64,000 nucleotides of DNA, taken from NCBI GenBank assembly GCA_017514235.1, contig JAFWKK010000003.1:1-64000 (forward strand), read 5' to 3'. How positions within the stretch are numbered: the first letter of the stretch is position 1; each line of letters opens with the position of its first letter. A program made the translations under genes and the position numbers. Of this stretch, positions 54,781 to 64,000 are shown piece by piece. The notes under the pieces are model-generated. The model searched no databases, was not told the DNA's origin, and saw nothing but the letters and a program-made list of their open reading frames with translations. The stretch comes from Kiritimatiellia bacterium (GTDB lineage Bacteria; Verrucomicrobiota; Kiritimatiellia; RFP12; UBA1067).

Positions 54781-55557
54781 TTATGCTTTTCTTTGCCCTT
54801 CCGAACTGCCCTTGTAAGACGCCTCATAGCGGTCGCATATGCCTGCGACGTCGTCTCCGAACTCCACCTGCTTGCCTTTGTTGAGCCAGAGCACCTTGTT
54901 GCAGAGACTCCGAATCTGCCCGAGCGAATGCGACACCAGGATCGTAGTCGCGCCAGAGCCGATGATTTCGCGCATCTTCTTCTCGCTCTTCTTCTTGAAC
55001 CATCCGTCGCCGACCGACAGCACCTCGTCCAGGATGAGGATATCCGGGTCGATGCGCGAAGCGATGGAGAACGCCAGTCGGGATTTCATGCCCGACGACA
55101 GCTGGCGGAACGGGTAGTCCTCGAAATCCTCCAGCCCGGAAAAAGCCAGTATGTCAGGGTAGACCTCGTTCATGTAGTCGCGCGTGTAGCCGAGCAACGC
55201 GCCGCGCAGATAGGCGTTCTCCTTGACGGTCAGGTCCTTGTCGAAGCCCGATGACAGCTCGAGCAGCGCCGAAATCCTGCCGTGAGTGTAAATCGTGCCC
55301 TCCGTCGGCTCCATGATGCGGGCCAGGGCCTTGAGGAGCGTGGACTTGCCGGCCCCGTTCATGCCGATTATGCCGAGCAGGTCGCCGGGCATCAGCGTGA
55401 ACGAGATGTGTCGGTCGGCCCAAAAGTCATCAACGCGAAGCTTTCCGGTCAACTTGCGGATAATGTACTCCTTCAGCCCGATCTGCTTCAAGTCGCCCCT
55501 CTTGTAGCGGATGGAGACATCGTACACCTCGACGGCCGGTCTGACAGGCTTAGACAT
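54781..55557 (-). CDS. wzt: Polysaccharide ABC exporter ATPase (Wzt/KpsT type)
   Basis: The 258-residue ATPase has Walker A GMNGAGKST, signature LSSGMKSRLAF, Walker B ILILDEVLSVGD and switch histidine LVSHS. The N-terminal VDDFWADRHISFTL pattern is typical of O-antigen or teichoic-acid export ATPases. It lacks the long C-terminal glycan-binding domain of some Wzt proteins. It overlaps the permease gene by eight bases, and with it powers export of a surface polysaccharide. Confidence 0.93.
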   Translation of the reverse strand: MSKPVRPAVEVYDVSIRYKRGDLKQIGLKEYIIRKLTGKLRVDDFWADRHISFTLMPGDLLGIIGMNGAGKSTLLKALARIMEPTEGTIYTHGRISALLELSSGFDKDLTVKENAYLRGALLGYTRDYMNEVYPDILAFSGLEDFEDYPFRQLSSGMKSRLAFSIASRIDPDILILDEVLSVGDGWFKKKSEKKMREIIGSGATTILVSHSLGQIRSLCNKVLWLNKGKQVEFGDDVAGICDRYEASYKGSSEGQRKA

Positions 55558-56317
55558 AGTATAGGAACTCCGTGTTGTACCGCTTGTACAGCAATCCGCC
55601 TATGAGCAGCATGACGGCGGCAAACCCGGCCAGAAGCGCAAATTCCCATGGCTCTGGCGTCGTGTTGGTTAGCACTATCTTCCGTATGAACGCTATGTGG
55701 TCGTACACCGGATTGCAGCGGAAGACAACCATCATGTCCGGGGAGAAGCGGTCCGTCATGTAAAAGATCGCCGACCCGTACATTATCAGCCGCGTTGCCA
55801 CGCTCCAGATATGCTGCATGTCGCGGAAGAACATGTATAGCGCGGAGAGGATAAGGCCTAGGCCGATGTTGAAGAGCGTCAGCGTTACGATCGGATAGAT
55901 CATCAAAATGAAACGCCATGTGAAATTGATGTCATCTATCAGGCAGAAAACGAAGAACACCAAAAGCGTCAAGGCGAAGTTCACAACGGTCTGAGCGTTC
56001 TTCGACAGCAGGAATATGTACTTCGGCACATTCACCTTTGTGAAGATTCCGGAGTTTCCGACGAGCGCCGTCATGCCACCCTTGCTAGATTCGGAAAAGA
56101 AGCCAAAGACAAGGATTCCGACGAAAAGATAGGTCGTGTAATGCGGTGCGTTGCGCCCGAAGAACTGCGTGAAGACGAGCTTCATGACAAGAAGCGTCAA
56201 AAGCGGCGACAGCAGGCTCCAGCCGACGCCCAGCACCGTTCCCTTGTACTTGTGCTTGAAGTCGCGCTTGACCAGCTCCACCAGAAGGAACTTGTATCTG
56301 CGCAGTTTGAGAAACAT
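55550..56317 (-). CDS. wzm: Polysaccharide ABC exporter permease (Wzm/KpsM type, ABC-2 family)
   Basis: The 255-residue integral membrane protein has about six hydrophobic helices (LLTLLVMKLVFTQFF, YLFVGILVFGFF, VVNFALTLLVFFVFC, MIYPIVTLTLFNIGLGLILS, and FALLAGFAAVMLLIGGLL). The opening FLLVELVKRDFKHKYKGTVL is typical of ABC-2 polysaccharide permeases. It starts the operon. An extended -10 lies eight bases upstream of its ATG. Confidence 0.93.
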   Translation of the reverse strand: MFLKLRRYKFLLVELVKRDFKHKYKGTVLGVGWSLLSPLLTLLVMKLVFTQFFGRNAPHYTTYLFVGILVFGFFSESSKGGMTALVGNSGIFTKVNVPKYIFLLSKNAQTVVNFALTLLVFFVFCLIDDINFTWRFILMIYPIVTLTLFNIGLGLILSALYMFFRDMQHIWSVATRLIMYGSAIFYMTDRFSPDMMVVFRCNPVYDHIAFIRKIVLTNTTPEPWEFALLAGFAAVMLLIGGLLYKRYNTEFLYYV

Positions 56318-56325
56318 TATTGCAT

Positions 56326-56334
56326 ATTATACCA
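56326..56334 (-). promoter_or_regulatory. Extended -10 promoter of the polysaccharide export operon
   Basis: On the minus strand TGGTATAAT ends eight bases before the permease ATG. No convincing -35 is seen, as in other extended -10 promoters here. It predicts a leaderless transcript. Confidence 0.6.
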
Positions 56335-56403
56335 CAAACAGGCGGATATGAGTCATTGAAAATGTAAATTGTACGGCCAAGCCCGTTCCTTCTCAGCAAA
56401 TCG

Positions 56404-59400
56404 TCATTGCGCCGCCGGACGGAAAGCGCAGAAGACGTCGGCTGCGAGCAGTGCCGACACCTTTTCTTCCGGGACTCGCTTCATGCCTTTCGGAGTGCGC
56501 TCGACGAGCCCCAGCTCGTCCCTGACCCATATTACCGACGGCTTCGACCGTCCGCCGGTCCAGGCCGCAACAACGTCGCCTGGCATGAGATCGCGCGAGC
56601 GTGTTTCGCGCACGCGCCCCTCGCGCGGCGGATCGGCAGTCCCGTATCCTCCGCACCAGCCCCTCACGCGGCACGAGGGAAGGTGTCCGCAGTCCGTAAG
56701 GCTGGCGTCCGCCCAGCGGAAGGCGTCCGATACGGGAACCATTCGTGACACGACCTGCGTCTCCAGCCTGTTCGACGGAACGCCGCCCGCGCTTCCCCCG
56801 TCGGCCACGATGTATCCGCCGGCCGTCCCGAGCTTTGCGCGCACCGTCCATTCGACCGTCCGGCGTTCGCCAGAGCGGAGAAGGATCGGCCAGACAATTG
56901 AATTCGTCGCAACAGTCGCACCTTCCGAGAACGAAATCAGCTCCGTTCCTTCGGGGACCGCCTCGCGCACGGTCGCATCGCACGGGTCGGCGCCTGCGTT
57001 GAACACCTCGACCGAATAGCGGAGATGGCCGCCTTCGACGACGCTGCCGAACACGCCGCCCGCCACACGTCGGTCGTACCTGAACTTCGGGTGAGTGGCG
57101 CGCGCTTTACCCGTAGGCGTAAGCGTGAGATCCGCCCTTTGGAGCGGACGCAGTATCACGAACTGGTCGAACTTCGCCAGATAGCGCGGGCTCCCCTTCG
57201 TGAACAGCAGATCATCGACATCGTTCTTGACGACCGTCCCTTCAGGCTCGATGCGGTCCGCATGCTTCTTGAAGTCAAACTTCCCCCCTACGGAGTGAAG
57301 AAGCGCGCCGATGCCGTCCACCTCGCCGATATAGACCAGCACATGACCTCCCCTCCTATGCATCTCGCCGCTAACGTTAGCGTAGGCGATCACATCGCCC
57401 GGCAGGAGCACGGCGCGCGCCTCCTTGAGCGCCTCCGCGTCCGGCTTAGCGTCCTTGCCCTTCTCATGGCGGTAAACGAGGATGCCTGGCGGCGGATACT
57501 GCGTGAGCTCGAACGACAGCCGCCCCTTGTGGTCATCGCCAATGCCGTAGCCGAATGCGCCGTAGTAGACCTCGTAGGCATATGACGAACAAACGGAGTA
57601 ATAGGTTCGGTCGGGGGTGCATTCCTCGATCGGCAGCCGGTCGTTCTTGCGCGACCAGTTGGCGTGAGTGGATTTAAGGAGCTCGTCGCAGACGAGTCCG
57701 ATGGAGTCATACTGCGTACACTCGTTCTTGAGGTAGTGTGCCCATGCCGTGGCGACCGCTGCGCGGACGCGTTCGTCATCGACCCGCTCGCCGATTCCAC
57801 GCGGAAAGCTCCGCCGCTCCGCCACCTTGATCACCTCGCTGTTCAACGGACGCAGGACGGAAATCGGACCAGCGGCGGGCATCTTTCCGAGAACATACGG
57901 CCAGTTAAACGGATACGTCCCTACGCTCCACTCGCCCACAAAGCCTTCCTGGTTCACCGCCAGCAGCTTGCCGCGCCTCTCGCCGTACACGTCGCCAGCG
58001 TAGAAACAGCAGACGTTAGTGCCGCCGGAAACCACGAGATCGCCCGGCTCCAGAAGCCCTGAGAGCGTCCTTACCGCCGCATCTAGACCGGTCTCGTCCT
58101 GTGTGCGGTCGTAGGAGAACACCGTGAGCCCTGCAAGCGGCTCCTGCGCAAGGCCGCCATACACGGCATTGGCGAACGCCCACCCGTCAGCGAAACGGTC
58201 CGTACGTTCCGGGGTACGCAGCGCGTAGGCGGCGGCGACGGCGTCATGCTGGCGCGAACCGGCCGCCGGCACGGGCGGTTTTGCGGTCTTCTGCGCCGTG
58301 ACGTTGACGAACCCTGTCTCCGTCAATTTCCAGAACGTCAATTCGGCACTAAGCGATCCCGTAGGCGTGGTGCGTGAATTCACCCAGTTGCCTGTCTCGC
58401 ACAGGATGAACAGATCAGGGCCAACGCATTCCATGCCGTGAGCGCGCCCCGTCTTGAACGTCGCAAGCGGTTTCCAATCCTTCGTGTAGATGACGGTGTT
58501 GTCGCATCCCTTCGCCGGATAGAATCTTGCGAACAGCCGTTCGCCGTCCGTCGTGAGGTTCTGGATGCCGTAGCAGGTGTTCTGTCCATGGTCGATCTCC
58601 TCCATGCCGGAGAGGGGTTCAAGCGTGACGGCATCGTAGCGGATCGTGAGATTGGTGCGGTGCGGCTCTTTCGCCTCCTTCATGCCGGGCCAAGGCATGA
58701 CGCCATTGCCGATGTACAACACGCCACCCATGCAGGTAATGCCGTCCATCGCCTTCGCCGTCGGCACGTCGTGCAGCAGGTTCAGATCCTCGTCGAACAC
58801 CTGGATGCGCCCTTTGCCGGCCCTTTCGCCGCGATCCGCGATGGAGGAATAGATGCGCCCGTTCCACCAGCAGAGATCGCCCGTATGGTTGGGCGCCTCC
58901 ACACGCTTGACGATTCTTCCGCTCCAGTCGGCCTTTACGATGTCATGGGTACGGCCGAGATAGATGGCGCGCGGCGACGCACAGATGCCCTGCACATGGC
59001 CCTTGCCCGGAATGCCGCCGTAATCGACGACTATCTTGGGGTACTGCCCGTCGATGTCCGGCTTGGGCATCAAAAAGGTCGTAGCGACGGCAGCCTTTTT
59101 CCGTGCCACCACGTTTTCCGCAAACGGCGGGCAGGTGTAGCCGCGCCACGTATCGTCGTAGAGCCCGGTGACCTGGCGCTCGGCGTGGTAGAGCGCGGCC
59201 AGCTCGCTGTAGGCCGGCATCGCCGCAGCAGGCCGGATATCGCGGGCCGCATAGACAGCCTCGTCGATCTGTGCGCGCAGATATAGCTGCCGCCACCGCC
59301 AGTTCTGCCGCATGGAGGGCAGGATGGAGCGGTCGATCCTGTCGGCCAAGGCTCGCGCCTCATGTGCCACTGCCAGCCGCCGCTCAAGCTCTTCCGGCTT

Positions 59401-60843
59401 CTCCTCCCTCACATAGTTCGCCACGACGAACCCCTTCCAGCCCCGGAATCCGCCTTCGTGGTGCGTCTCGTAGACATCCTCTAGCTTGGCGCAGAGCGCA
59501 ACAAAGTCATTCGGATCACACCCCGGAAGCTCATAGCTGGCATAATCCTTCAGCAAGTCGCTGCTCGTCCGCCTTGGATCAATGTAAAGCCCATTGACGA
59601 CAATCTTGTTGACATCTTCATAGATGCCCTCTGAATAAAGTTCAAAACCCTTCGCAATCTTCTGGCACTGGCGGTACAGGCGCTCAAAGCGTGCGGGCAA
59701 CGGGTTCGCGCCTGTTCCGCCCCACGGGAAACGTCCCCACATGCTGATCTCCGGGAACGTGATGACGGGGATGTTTTTCGGGACAGGATGTTCCAGCGGA
59801 TATCGCGGGAAGTCGTTGTGGGAGTCAACAACGATGGCGTCAATCCAGTCCTGCTTCTCCAGATATTTATAGAACATCTCCCAGTCCTCTTCCACGAAGA
59901 GCCAGGTCGAGACGTAGTGCCGTGAACCTGGATGCGACTTCTCGTTCATGTCGCGGAACCGCTCGATCAGCTTCACGTAGCCGCGTCCGCCCCATGGATC
60001 GCATTTCTCGCACGCGCAGCCGCCTTCGTCGAACGGCCAGTAGATGTACCCCGAGATCGGGATGTGCTGCGCCCGGTCGAGCGCACCCTGACGGATGGAG
60101 ATCAGGTAGTCGAGCGCGCCAGGCTTCTCCGGGCACACGTTAAACTGCGGCGCGCCGCGTCCCCACACCTTGTTCGGCACGGCGCGGAACTGTTCGGGCA
60201 TGTTGGACGGCGCGCAGTTGCTGCCGCCGCCCGTCGTCAGCTCCATGTCTAGCGCATGGACGCGCTCGCCAATGGCGACCGATGCCGCAGCGAACACCGC
60301 CTTGTCCCCTTCCGTAGCCTTGGCTGCGTCTACCACCGCATAGTCGAGCTGCATGTGAAAGCCGTTGATGCCCCACAGTGCAAGATCCTCCACGTAACGG
60401 ATGATCTCGTCCGCACCCGCCCGGTGGTACCAGTTGTCGAAATGCCGCGCCATGTAGGCGATGCGGATCGCACTCGTTGGCTCGAAGCCGTATTCGCCGT
60501 CCTCCAGCTCGAACGTCTTTGCGCCGTAGCGGATCGTCCGCAGCAGCACGCCGGCGCCGAACACGAGCGAACGGAAGCGCCCGCCCCGTATCTCCGCCAC
60601 GCCGTCCGCGACCTTCACCACCGCGTTCTCGCCGGCGAAAGATGGATCAATCGCAAGCCGCACCGTCAGCGTCCCTTCGGCATCCGACGGCGGTGTGCGG
60701 TTCCACACGCGTGTGAGCATCACCTCGCGGAAGAACGCCCTCTCCTTCGGCAGAGCCGAAACATCCACCGACATCTTTGAATAGGTTGCCGATTCGACAA
60801 CAAGCGCAGCAATCGTCGCAAGACACAAAAACAGTTTCTTCAT
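56404..60843 (-). CDS. Giant secreted multidomain protein: TIM-barrel-like, propeller-like and NlpC/P60-like modules
   Basis: The ATG at 60843 gives a signal peptide (MKKLFLCLATIAALVVESA) and 1479 residues. Residues about 30-110 resemble the domain that precedes GH20/GH67-type barrels. A barrel region follows (IRYVEDLALWGINGFHMQLD; ISGYIYWPFDEGGCACEKC). Residues about 560-800 look like a beta-propeller (repeated WNGRIYSSIADRGER-type strands). Then come repeated PGDVVxxx modules. One carries C1085 (YYSVCSSYAYEVYYG) and H1167 (RRGGHVLVYIGE), fitting an NlpC/P60-type thiol hydrolase. A DUF11-like beta domain (GHLRYSVEVFNAGADPCDAT) precedes a last module. No single family covers it; it may attack both glycan and peptide bonds. 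Confidence 0.72.
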   Translation of the reverse strand: MKKLFLCLATIAALVVESATYSKMSVDVSALPKERAFFREVMLTRVWNRTPPSDAEGTLTVRLAIDPSFAGENAVVKVADGVAEIRGGRFRSLVFGAGVLLRTIRYGAKTFELEDGEYGFEPTSAIRIAYMARHFDNWYHRAGADEIIRYVEDLALWGINGFHMQLDYAVVDAAKATEGDKAVFAAASVAIGERVHALDMELTTGGGSNCAPSNMPEQFRAVPNKVWGRGAPQFNVCPEKPGALDYLISIRQGALDRAQHIPISGYIYWPFDEGGCACEKCDPWGGRGYVKLIERFRDMNEKSHPGSRHYVSTWLFVEEDWEMFYKYLEKQDWIDAIVVDSHNDFPRYPLEHPVPKNIPVITFPEISMWGRFPWGGTGANPLPARFERLYRQCQKIAKGFELYSEGIYEDVNKIVVNGLYIDPRRTSSDLLKDYASYELPGCDPNDFVALCAKLEDVYETHHEGGFRGWKGFVVANYVREEKPEELERRLAVAHEARALADRIDRSILPSMRQNWRWRQLYLRAQIDEAVYAARDIRPAAAMPAYSELAALYHAERQVTGLYDDTWRGYTCPPFAENVVARKKAAVATTFLMPKPDIDGQYPKIVVDYGGIPGKGHVQGICASPRAIYLGRTHDIVKADWSGRIVKRVEAPNHTGDLCWWNGRIYSSIADRGERAGKGRIQVFDEDLNLLHDVPTAKAMDGITCMGGVLYIGNGVMPWPGMKEAKEPHRTNLTIRYDAVTLEPLSGMEEIDHGQNTCYGIQNLTTDGERLFARFYPAKGCDNTVIYTKDWKPLATFKTGRAHGMECVGPDLFILCETGNWVNSRTTPTGSLSAELTFWKLTETGFVNVTAQKTAKPPVPAAGSRQHDAVAAAYALRTPERTDRFADGWAFANAVYGGLAQEPLAGLTVFSYDRTQDETGLDAAVRTLSGLLEPGDLVVSGGTNVCCFYAGDVYGERRGKLLAVNQEGFVGEWSVGTYPFNWPYVLGKMPAAGPISVLRPLNSEVIKVAERRSFPRGIGERVDDERVRAAVATAWAHYLKNECTQYDSIGLVCDELLKSTHANWSRKNDRLPIEECTPDRTYYSVCSSYAYEVYYGAFGYGIGDDHKGRLSFELTQYPPPGILVYRHEKGKDAKPDAEALKEARAVLLPGDVIAYANVSGEMHRRGGHVLVYIGEVDGIGALLHSVGGKFDFKKHADRIEPEGTVVKNDVDDLLFTKGSPRYLAKFDQFVILRPLQRADLTLTPTGKARATHPKFRYDRRVAGGVFGSVVEGGHLRYSVEVFNAGADPCDATVREAVPEGTELISFSEGATVATNSIVWPILLRSGERRTVEWTVRAKLGTAGGYIVADGGSAGGVPSNRLETQVVSRMVPVSDAFRWADASLTDCGHLPSCRVRGWCGGYGTADPPREGRVRETRSRDLMPGDVVAAWTGGRSKPSVIWVRDELGLVERTPKGMKRVPEEKVSALLAADVFCAFRPAAQ

Positions 60844-60860
60844 GGATTTTCTTTCTTTCC

Positions 60861-62333
60861 TCATGCAGATTTCACAGGCGGCGGAATGCCCTTCGACCGC
60901 TTGCCGCCCGGCTTGCCGCGACGCAGCGCCGAAACCAGCGGTTTGCCGCAAACGCCAAAGCAGTTGCGCGGATATGCCTCGATACGGTATTCGACATCCT
61001 GCGGCAGGTCAAGCACATTGAACCAGAACTTCATCCGGGACGGCTCTTCCTCCTTCAATTTGTGGAAGGCCGGCGACAGGAACCGCTTCACCATTGGCTT
61101 TGCGCCATCTATCGGCACCGCCCGCAGCTCGTAGTCGAATGCCCGGGCGTTCCTGACCGCCGTCGCGGCCGGGAACTCCGCAATCATCACGATCTCCCAA
61201 TTGCCGCCGCGAGTCTCGGTGTTGCGGGTGCGGAGCGAAAGCGCGGCGTCAGACGAAAACTCCGGCACGGGGATGCGGGCGGCATGAGCCTTCGGTTCAT
61301 ACGGCCGGTTCGACGCTGTCACCGGCAACGGCAAGTGCCATGTGGGCGCCGTGTGCACGAACTTCACGAAATCGTACCGCTCAAGCTCCATCCTGTCGCG
61401 AAAGACAGTCACGACTAGCCCCTGCGGGCGTTCACGGCGAAGACGCGCCGGGATGATCGGCATCGCCCGTGAGCTCGTGCCGTCGCGCACGTCTCCGCCG
61501 TTCTCATAGCCGCCGTCGCGAACCCCTGCATGCGAGAGGGAGGGCACGGACACCGCCGTGAACGCTCCCTGCCAGATCGTACGCTCGTCGTTGATCGTAC
61601 GGTGCGCGTGGCCGGAAATCGAAATGGCGTTGGGAAAGGCGGAAAGCGCCTGCGTGATTTGGCGCTGTACCGGATTATTGCTGAAGCTTCCCGTGGTCGT
61701 CTCCGCCGGCGGCGCATGGAGGAAGAAGAAGAACGGCTTCGATGGATCAAGTTCGCCGCCGTGTTCCCTCAACCAGTCGGGCGCAAGATTGTGCCCGGGC
61801 GCCATGTCGCGTCCATACCATTCCGCGCTGATGAAGTCGAATCCGTTCACCGTCCGCCTGCGGATGGGGGCAAATTCCTCCTGGAAAACCTCCTCCCAGC
61901 AGTCCTTCATGCCGAGCTTGACAGCCGCATCGTCCTCCGAGTAGCCGAGGGCATGCATCTCAGCCGCCATGTCTGGATACCACCAGCCCTCGTAGTCATG
62001 GTTGCCCGTGCAGAAGAGCTTCCGGACGGGACGCCCCTCCGCGCCCTTGCCGCCTGGAAACACCTTGTTCCACGCCTCCGCCACGTACCTGAAGCCGCTT
62101 CGAAGCCCCCAATCCGCCAGATCACCGCAGTTCATCACGGCATCCACCTTGCGATCGCGGAAGAACCGCAAGGTCTGCTCGAAATTCGCCGCCGCCTCAC
62201 GCGGACCGATATGCGTGTCGGAGACGACGCCTAACGTCAAGAGGGGGCGCTCACGTTCGCGCCCCCACAGGCTCGGAAATCCCAGCGTCGTCGCGACAGC
62301 GGACACGCTGCGCAGGAAATCCCGCCTCTGCAT
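60861..62333 (-). CDS. Tat-secreted calcineurin-like metallophosphoesterase
   Basis: The start at 62333 places a Tat signal at the N-terminus (MQRRDFLRSVSAVATTLGF); an ATG at 62393 in the same frame is an alternative. The 490-residue protein has all metal-binding motifs: VVSDTHIG (DxH), NCGDLADWG (GD), CTGNHDYEG (GNHD), and SISGHAHRTI (GHxH). The C-terminal 170 residues are beta-rich. It hydrolyses phosphate or sulfate esters outside the cytoplasm. The short gene at 42938 is a deleted relative of this class. The gap 62334-62428 holds no gene. Confidence 0.88.
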   Translation of the reverse strand: MQRRDFLRSVSAVATTLGFPSLWGRERERPLLTLGVVSDTHIGPREAAANFEQTLRFFRDRKVDAVMNCGDLADWGLRSGFRYVAEAWNKVFPGGKGAEGRPVRKLFCTGNHDYEGWWYPDMAAEMHALGYSEDDAAVKLGMKDCWEEVFQEEFAPIRRRTVNGFDFISAEWYGRDMAPGHNLAPDWLREHGGELDPSKPFFFFLHAPPAETTTGSFSNNPVQRQITQALSAFPNAISISGHAHRTINDERTIWQGAFTAVSVPSLSHAGVRDGGYENGGDVRDGTSSRAMPIIPARLRRERPQGLVVTVFRDRMELERYDFVKFVHTAPTWHLPLPVTASNRPYEPKAHAARIPVPEFSSDAALSLRTRNTETRGGNWEIVMIAEFPAATAVRNARAFDYELRAVPIDGAKPMVKRFLSPAFHKLKEEEPSRMKFWFNVLDLPQDVEYRIEAYPRNCFGVCGKPLVSALRRGKPGGKRSKGIPPPVKSA

Positions 62334-62428
62334 CTCTTTAAGCGGACGGTCTTTCTGTGCCTGACAAACCTTTTTTACGTGTATGCTTTTCATGCAGGAT
62401 TCACCGTCGAACGTCAAAATTCAAATCG

Positions 62429-64000
62429 TCAACGTATGAAAAATATCATGCCAACCATAGACGCCGTAAGATAGCCGTCATCATCGACGCGAAGCGGATC
62501 TCCACCGTCCGTGACGAACATCTTCGAACGCGGCGCGGCCGCCTTGGAAGTGCCGAAGCGGATCGCCTTCTCGTCGAAGCCGCTCACGACAACCTTCTCC
62601 GCAGCCGCCCACGTCTCAGACCCGGAATCCGCAAAGGACAGCGTCGCACCCTCACCGAGCGATATCCTTCCGCCCGACACCGTGATCGAAAGAGCCCCAA
62701 GCGTATTGGCAGTGCCTGCCGCAGCAGCCAACGTGCCGCCATCCAGACAAATCGGCGTCCCGCGCATGGCATCGCTCACGTTGAGGAGCCATGTGCCGGT
62801 CCGAATAGTCGTAAGGCCAGGCACCCCGGCATCGGAGGGACATGCCGCGTTCAGCGAGACCGTGCCCTTCCCCGTCTTGACCATCGTGATGTTGGTGTAG
62901 GTGTTTTCCGTCGTGGAGCGAGACAACCAACCGTTCATGTTGAAATCTATCTCGCTGGAATCCGTCACGTCGGCGACGTCCCACATGAACTCGCGCCGAC
63001 CATTGGCCCTGTACGAAAACAGCATGACATTCATGTCGCAGGATGATGCCGACATGCCTCGCACCTTCCAGCGCGGCTTTGAGGTCGAAAAGCCGACACG
63101 CAAAGGAGACAATCCCTTCACGGACGCGCCGTCCTGGAACTCGATCAGGTTTGCGTAGTTGTAGCACTGCGATTCGCCATGCACAACGTATCCGCACCAA
63201 AGCGTTCCGCCAAGAAGCTCGATTCTCTGTGCGTCACCTATCGCCCAGCGGCTGCGCTGGCAGAGCATTCCGCCCGCATGTACACGGAAAAGGCAGGAGC
63301 CGTTCGCGAAGTAGTTCGTTTCCGATGTGCTGACAGAGTCGGCAGAGTCAAAGACCGCGCAGCCGCCGTTCAACACTTCCAACACGCCGTTCTTCGGCAG
63401 TGATCCCGGCTGGCGGAACTCAACCTGCACTCGCCGGTTGCCGGTGCCGGCAATCTCCACTCTGCTTCCGTTCGCAATTGAGATCGTCTCGGACGGATCT
63501 TCCCGAATCGTATATGCGTCTGGCTTCGCAAAAAGCACCTTGAAATCGTGGATCGCATATCCCTTGCCATCAGCCGTCGCCACAAAGTTCGCAGTGTACA
63601 AATCTGCGCCATTGGCGTACTCTGTGACAAAATTATATCCGGGAGTGTAACTCCCCGCAGTTGTGGCCTTGCTGCAGTAACAGGCTCCCGTTGCCCTCAT
63701 CTGCAGAATATATCCATTGCTGCGAAATGCCATGACTATACAGCGAAGTGATGTGGATGCGGTGAGGGCCTGTACCTGTCCCGTGGCGACAAGGCCGTTG
63801 TCCGACACTTTGTAATTGTGCAAAGAAAGAATGCTGTCCTTGCCAGACCCAACATACGAACCATTGATCTTGCCGGTGAAATTCGTCACGTCATACGGCG
63901 TCAATCCCGTTCCAATCGTGATCCAGCTCGTTGCGAGATAAGGCTCATGCCTGTATTCCAAACCATTTGCCTCGTGATCGTCGCTTGCAAACCGCAGGAT
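62429..64000 (-). CDS. Surface beta-helix/autotransporter-strand-like protein, N-terminus beyond the window
   Basis: The frame is open from the window end (64000) to the stop at 62429, so at least 520 residues are seen. The sequence is Gly/Ser/Thr-rich and beta-dominated, with strand repeats such as TMVKTGKGTVSLNAACPSDA, TWLLNVSDAM and GGTLAAAAGTANTLGALSIT that recall autotransporter-associated beta strands. It ends GMIFFIR, matching the tails of the proteins at 4136 and 43345. No membrane barrel is present at the C-terminus, so the tail itself may direct surface attachment or secretion. Confidence 0.75.
   Translation of the reverse strand: MLRFASDDHEANGLEYRHEPYLATSWITIGTGLTPYDVTNFTGKINGSYVGSGKDSILSLHNYKVSDNGLVATGQVQALTASTSLRCIVMAFRSNGYILQMRATGACYCSKATTAGSYTPGYNFVTEYANGADLYTANFVATADGKGYAIHDFKVLFAKPDAYTIREDPSETISIANGSRVEIAGTGNRRVQVEFRQPGSLPKNGVLEVLNGGCAVFDSADSVSTSETNYFANGSCLFRVHAGGMLCQRSRWAIGDAQRIELLGGTLWCGYVVHGESQCYNYANLIEFQDGASVKGLSPLRVGFSTSKPRWKVRGMSASSCDMNVMLFSYRANGRREFMWDVADVTDSSEIDFNMNGWLSRSTTENTYTNITMVKTGKGTVSLNAACPSDAGVPGLTTIRTGTWLLNVSDAMRGTPICLDGGTLAAAAGTANTLGALSITVSGGRISLGEGATLSFADSGSETWAAAEKVVVSGFDEKAIRFGTSKAAAPRSKMFVTDGGDPLRVDDDGYLTASMVGMIFFIR

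Overview
The window is about 64 kb of GC-rich, densely coding bacterial chromosome with many secreted polysaccharide-degrading enzymes, Tat-exported phosphoesterase-like proteins, beta-rich surface proteins, a type III glutamine synthetase and a lactate-dehydrogenase/Etf set. Taken together this looks like an anaerobic, glycan-degrading member of the PVC superphylum, most likely a gut-type Kiritimatiellota. That assignment is an inference from gene content. There is no rRNA, tRNA, CRISPR array, phage or intact IS element in the window.

Layout. 99-3976 (minus): operon of an AAA-type ATPase, a membrane histidine kinase and a NarL-type regulator. 4010-4105: two divergent promoters flanking a palindrome. 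4136-9625 (plus): a three-repeat secreted protein and a large secreted hydrolase-like protein. 9626-11785: a decayed DUF4143-type ATPase pseudogene, then an intact ATPase/PD-(D/E)XK protein. 12095-17999 (plus): sugar-catabolic run (GH89-like enzyme, unknown protein, Gfo/Idh oxidoreductase, SIS isomerase, PfkB kinase). 17954-32411: glutamine locus. 32475-40491 (minus): ispF, a coaC-type decarboxylase, and an Etf-linked FAD dehydrogenase set whose etfB and etfA are separated by a glycoside hydrolase, then rpe. 40548-48726 (minus): glycoside hydrolase, truncated phosphoesterase, anti-sigma/LamG fusion, ECF sigma factor and VIT-domain protein. 48778-56317 (minus): Ser/Thr kinase, then a surface-polysaccharide ABC export and glycosyltransferase operon. 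56404-64000 (minus): a giant multidomain secreted enzyme, a Tat metallophosphoesterase, and a surface protein cut by the window end.

The main discovery is the glutamine locus. Genes for making glutamine (glnN), for GOGAT (gltB, gltD) and for four glutamine-consuming amidotransferases (guaA, purF, carA, pyrG) lie in three transcription units: gltB-guaA, glnN-gltD-purF and carA-pyrG. Each unit starts with a near-consensus sigma-54 (-24/-12) promoter. Each promoter has a 15-bp palindrome, TTACAY-N3-ATGTAA, centred 53-54 bp upstream of its -12 C. This reads as a sigma-54/enhancer-binding-protein regulon that couples ammonium assimilation to purine, pyrimidine and carbamoyl-phosphate synthesis.

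Other signals: (1) three unrelated surface proteins end in the same heptapeptide pattern, G-[LM]-x-[IF]-[IVF]-I-[RQ], which may be an undescribed C-terminal sorting tag; (2) many promoters share an extended -10, TGGTATAAT, and several place the predicted transcription start only a few bases before the ATG, suggesting leaderless initiation; (3) an anti-sigma factor is fused in frame to a LamG surface protein that keeps its own internal Shine-Dalgarno and signal peptide; (4) one secreted protein combines a TIM-barrel-like region, a propeller-like region and an NlpC/P60-like peptidase.
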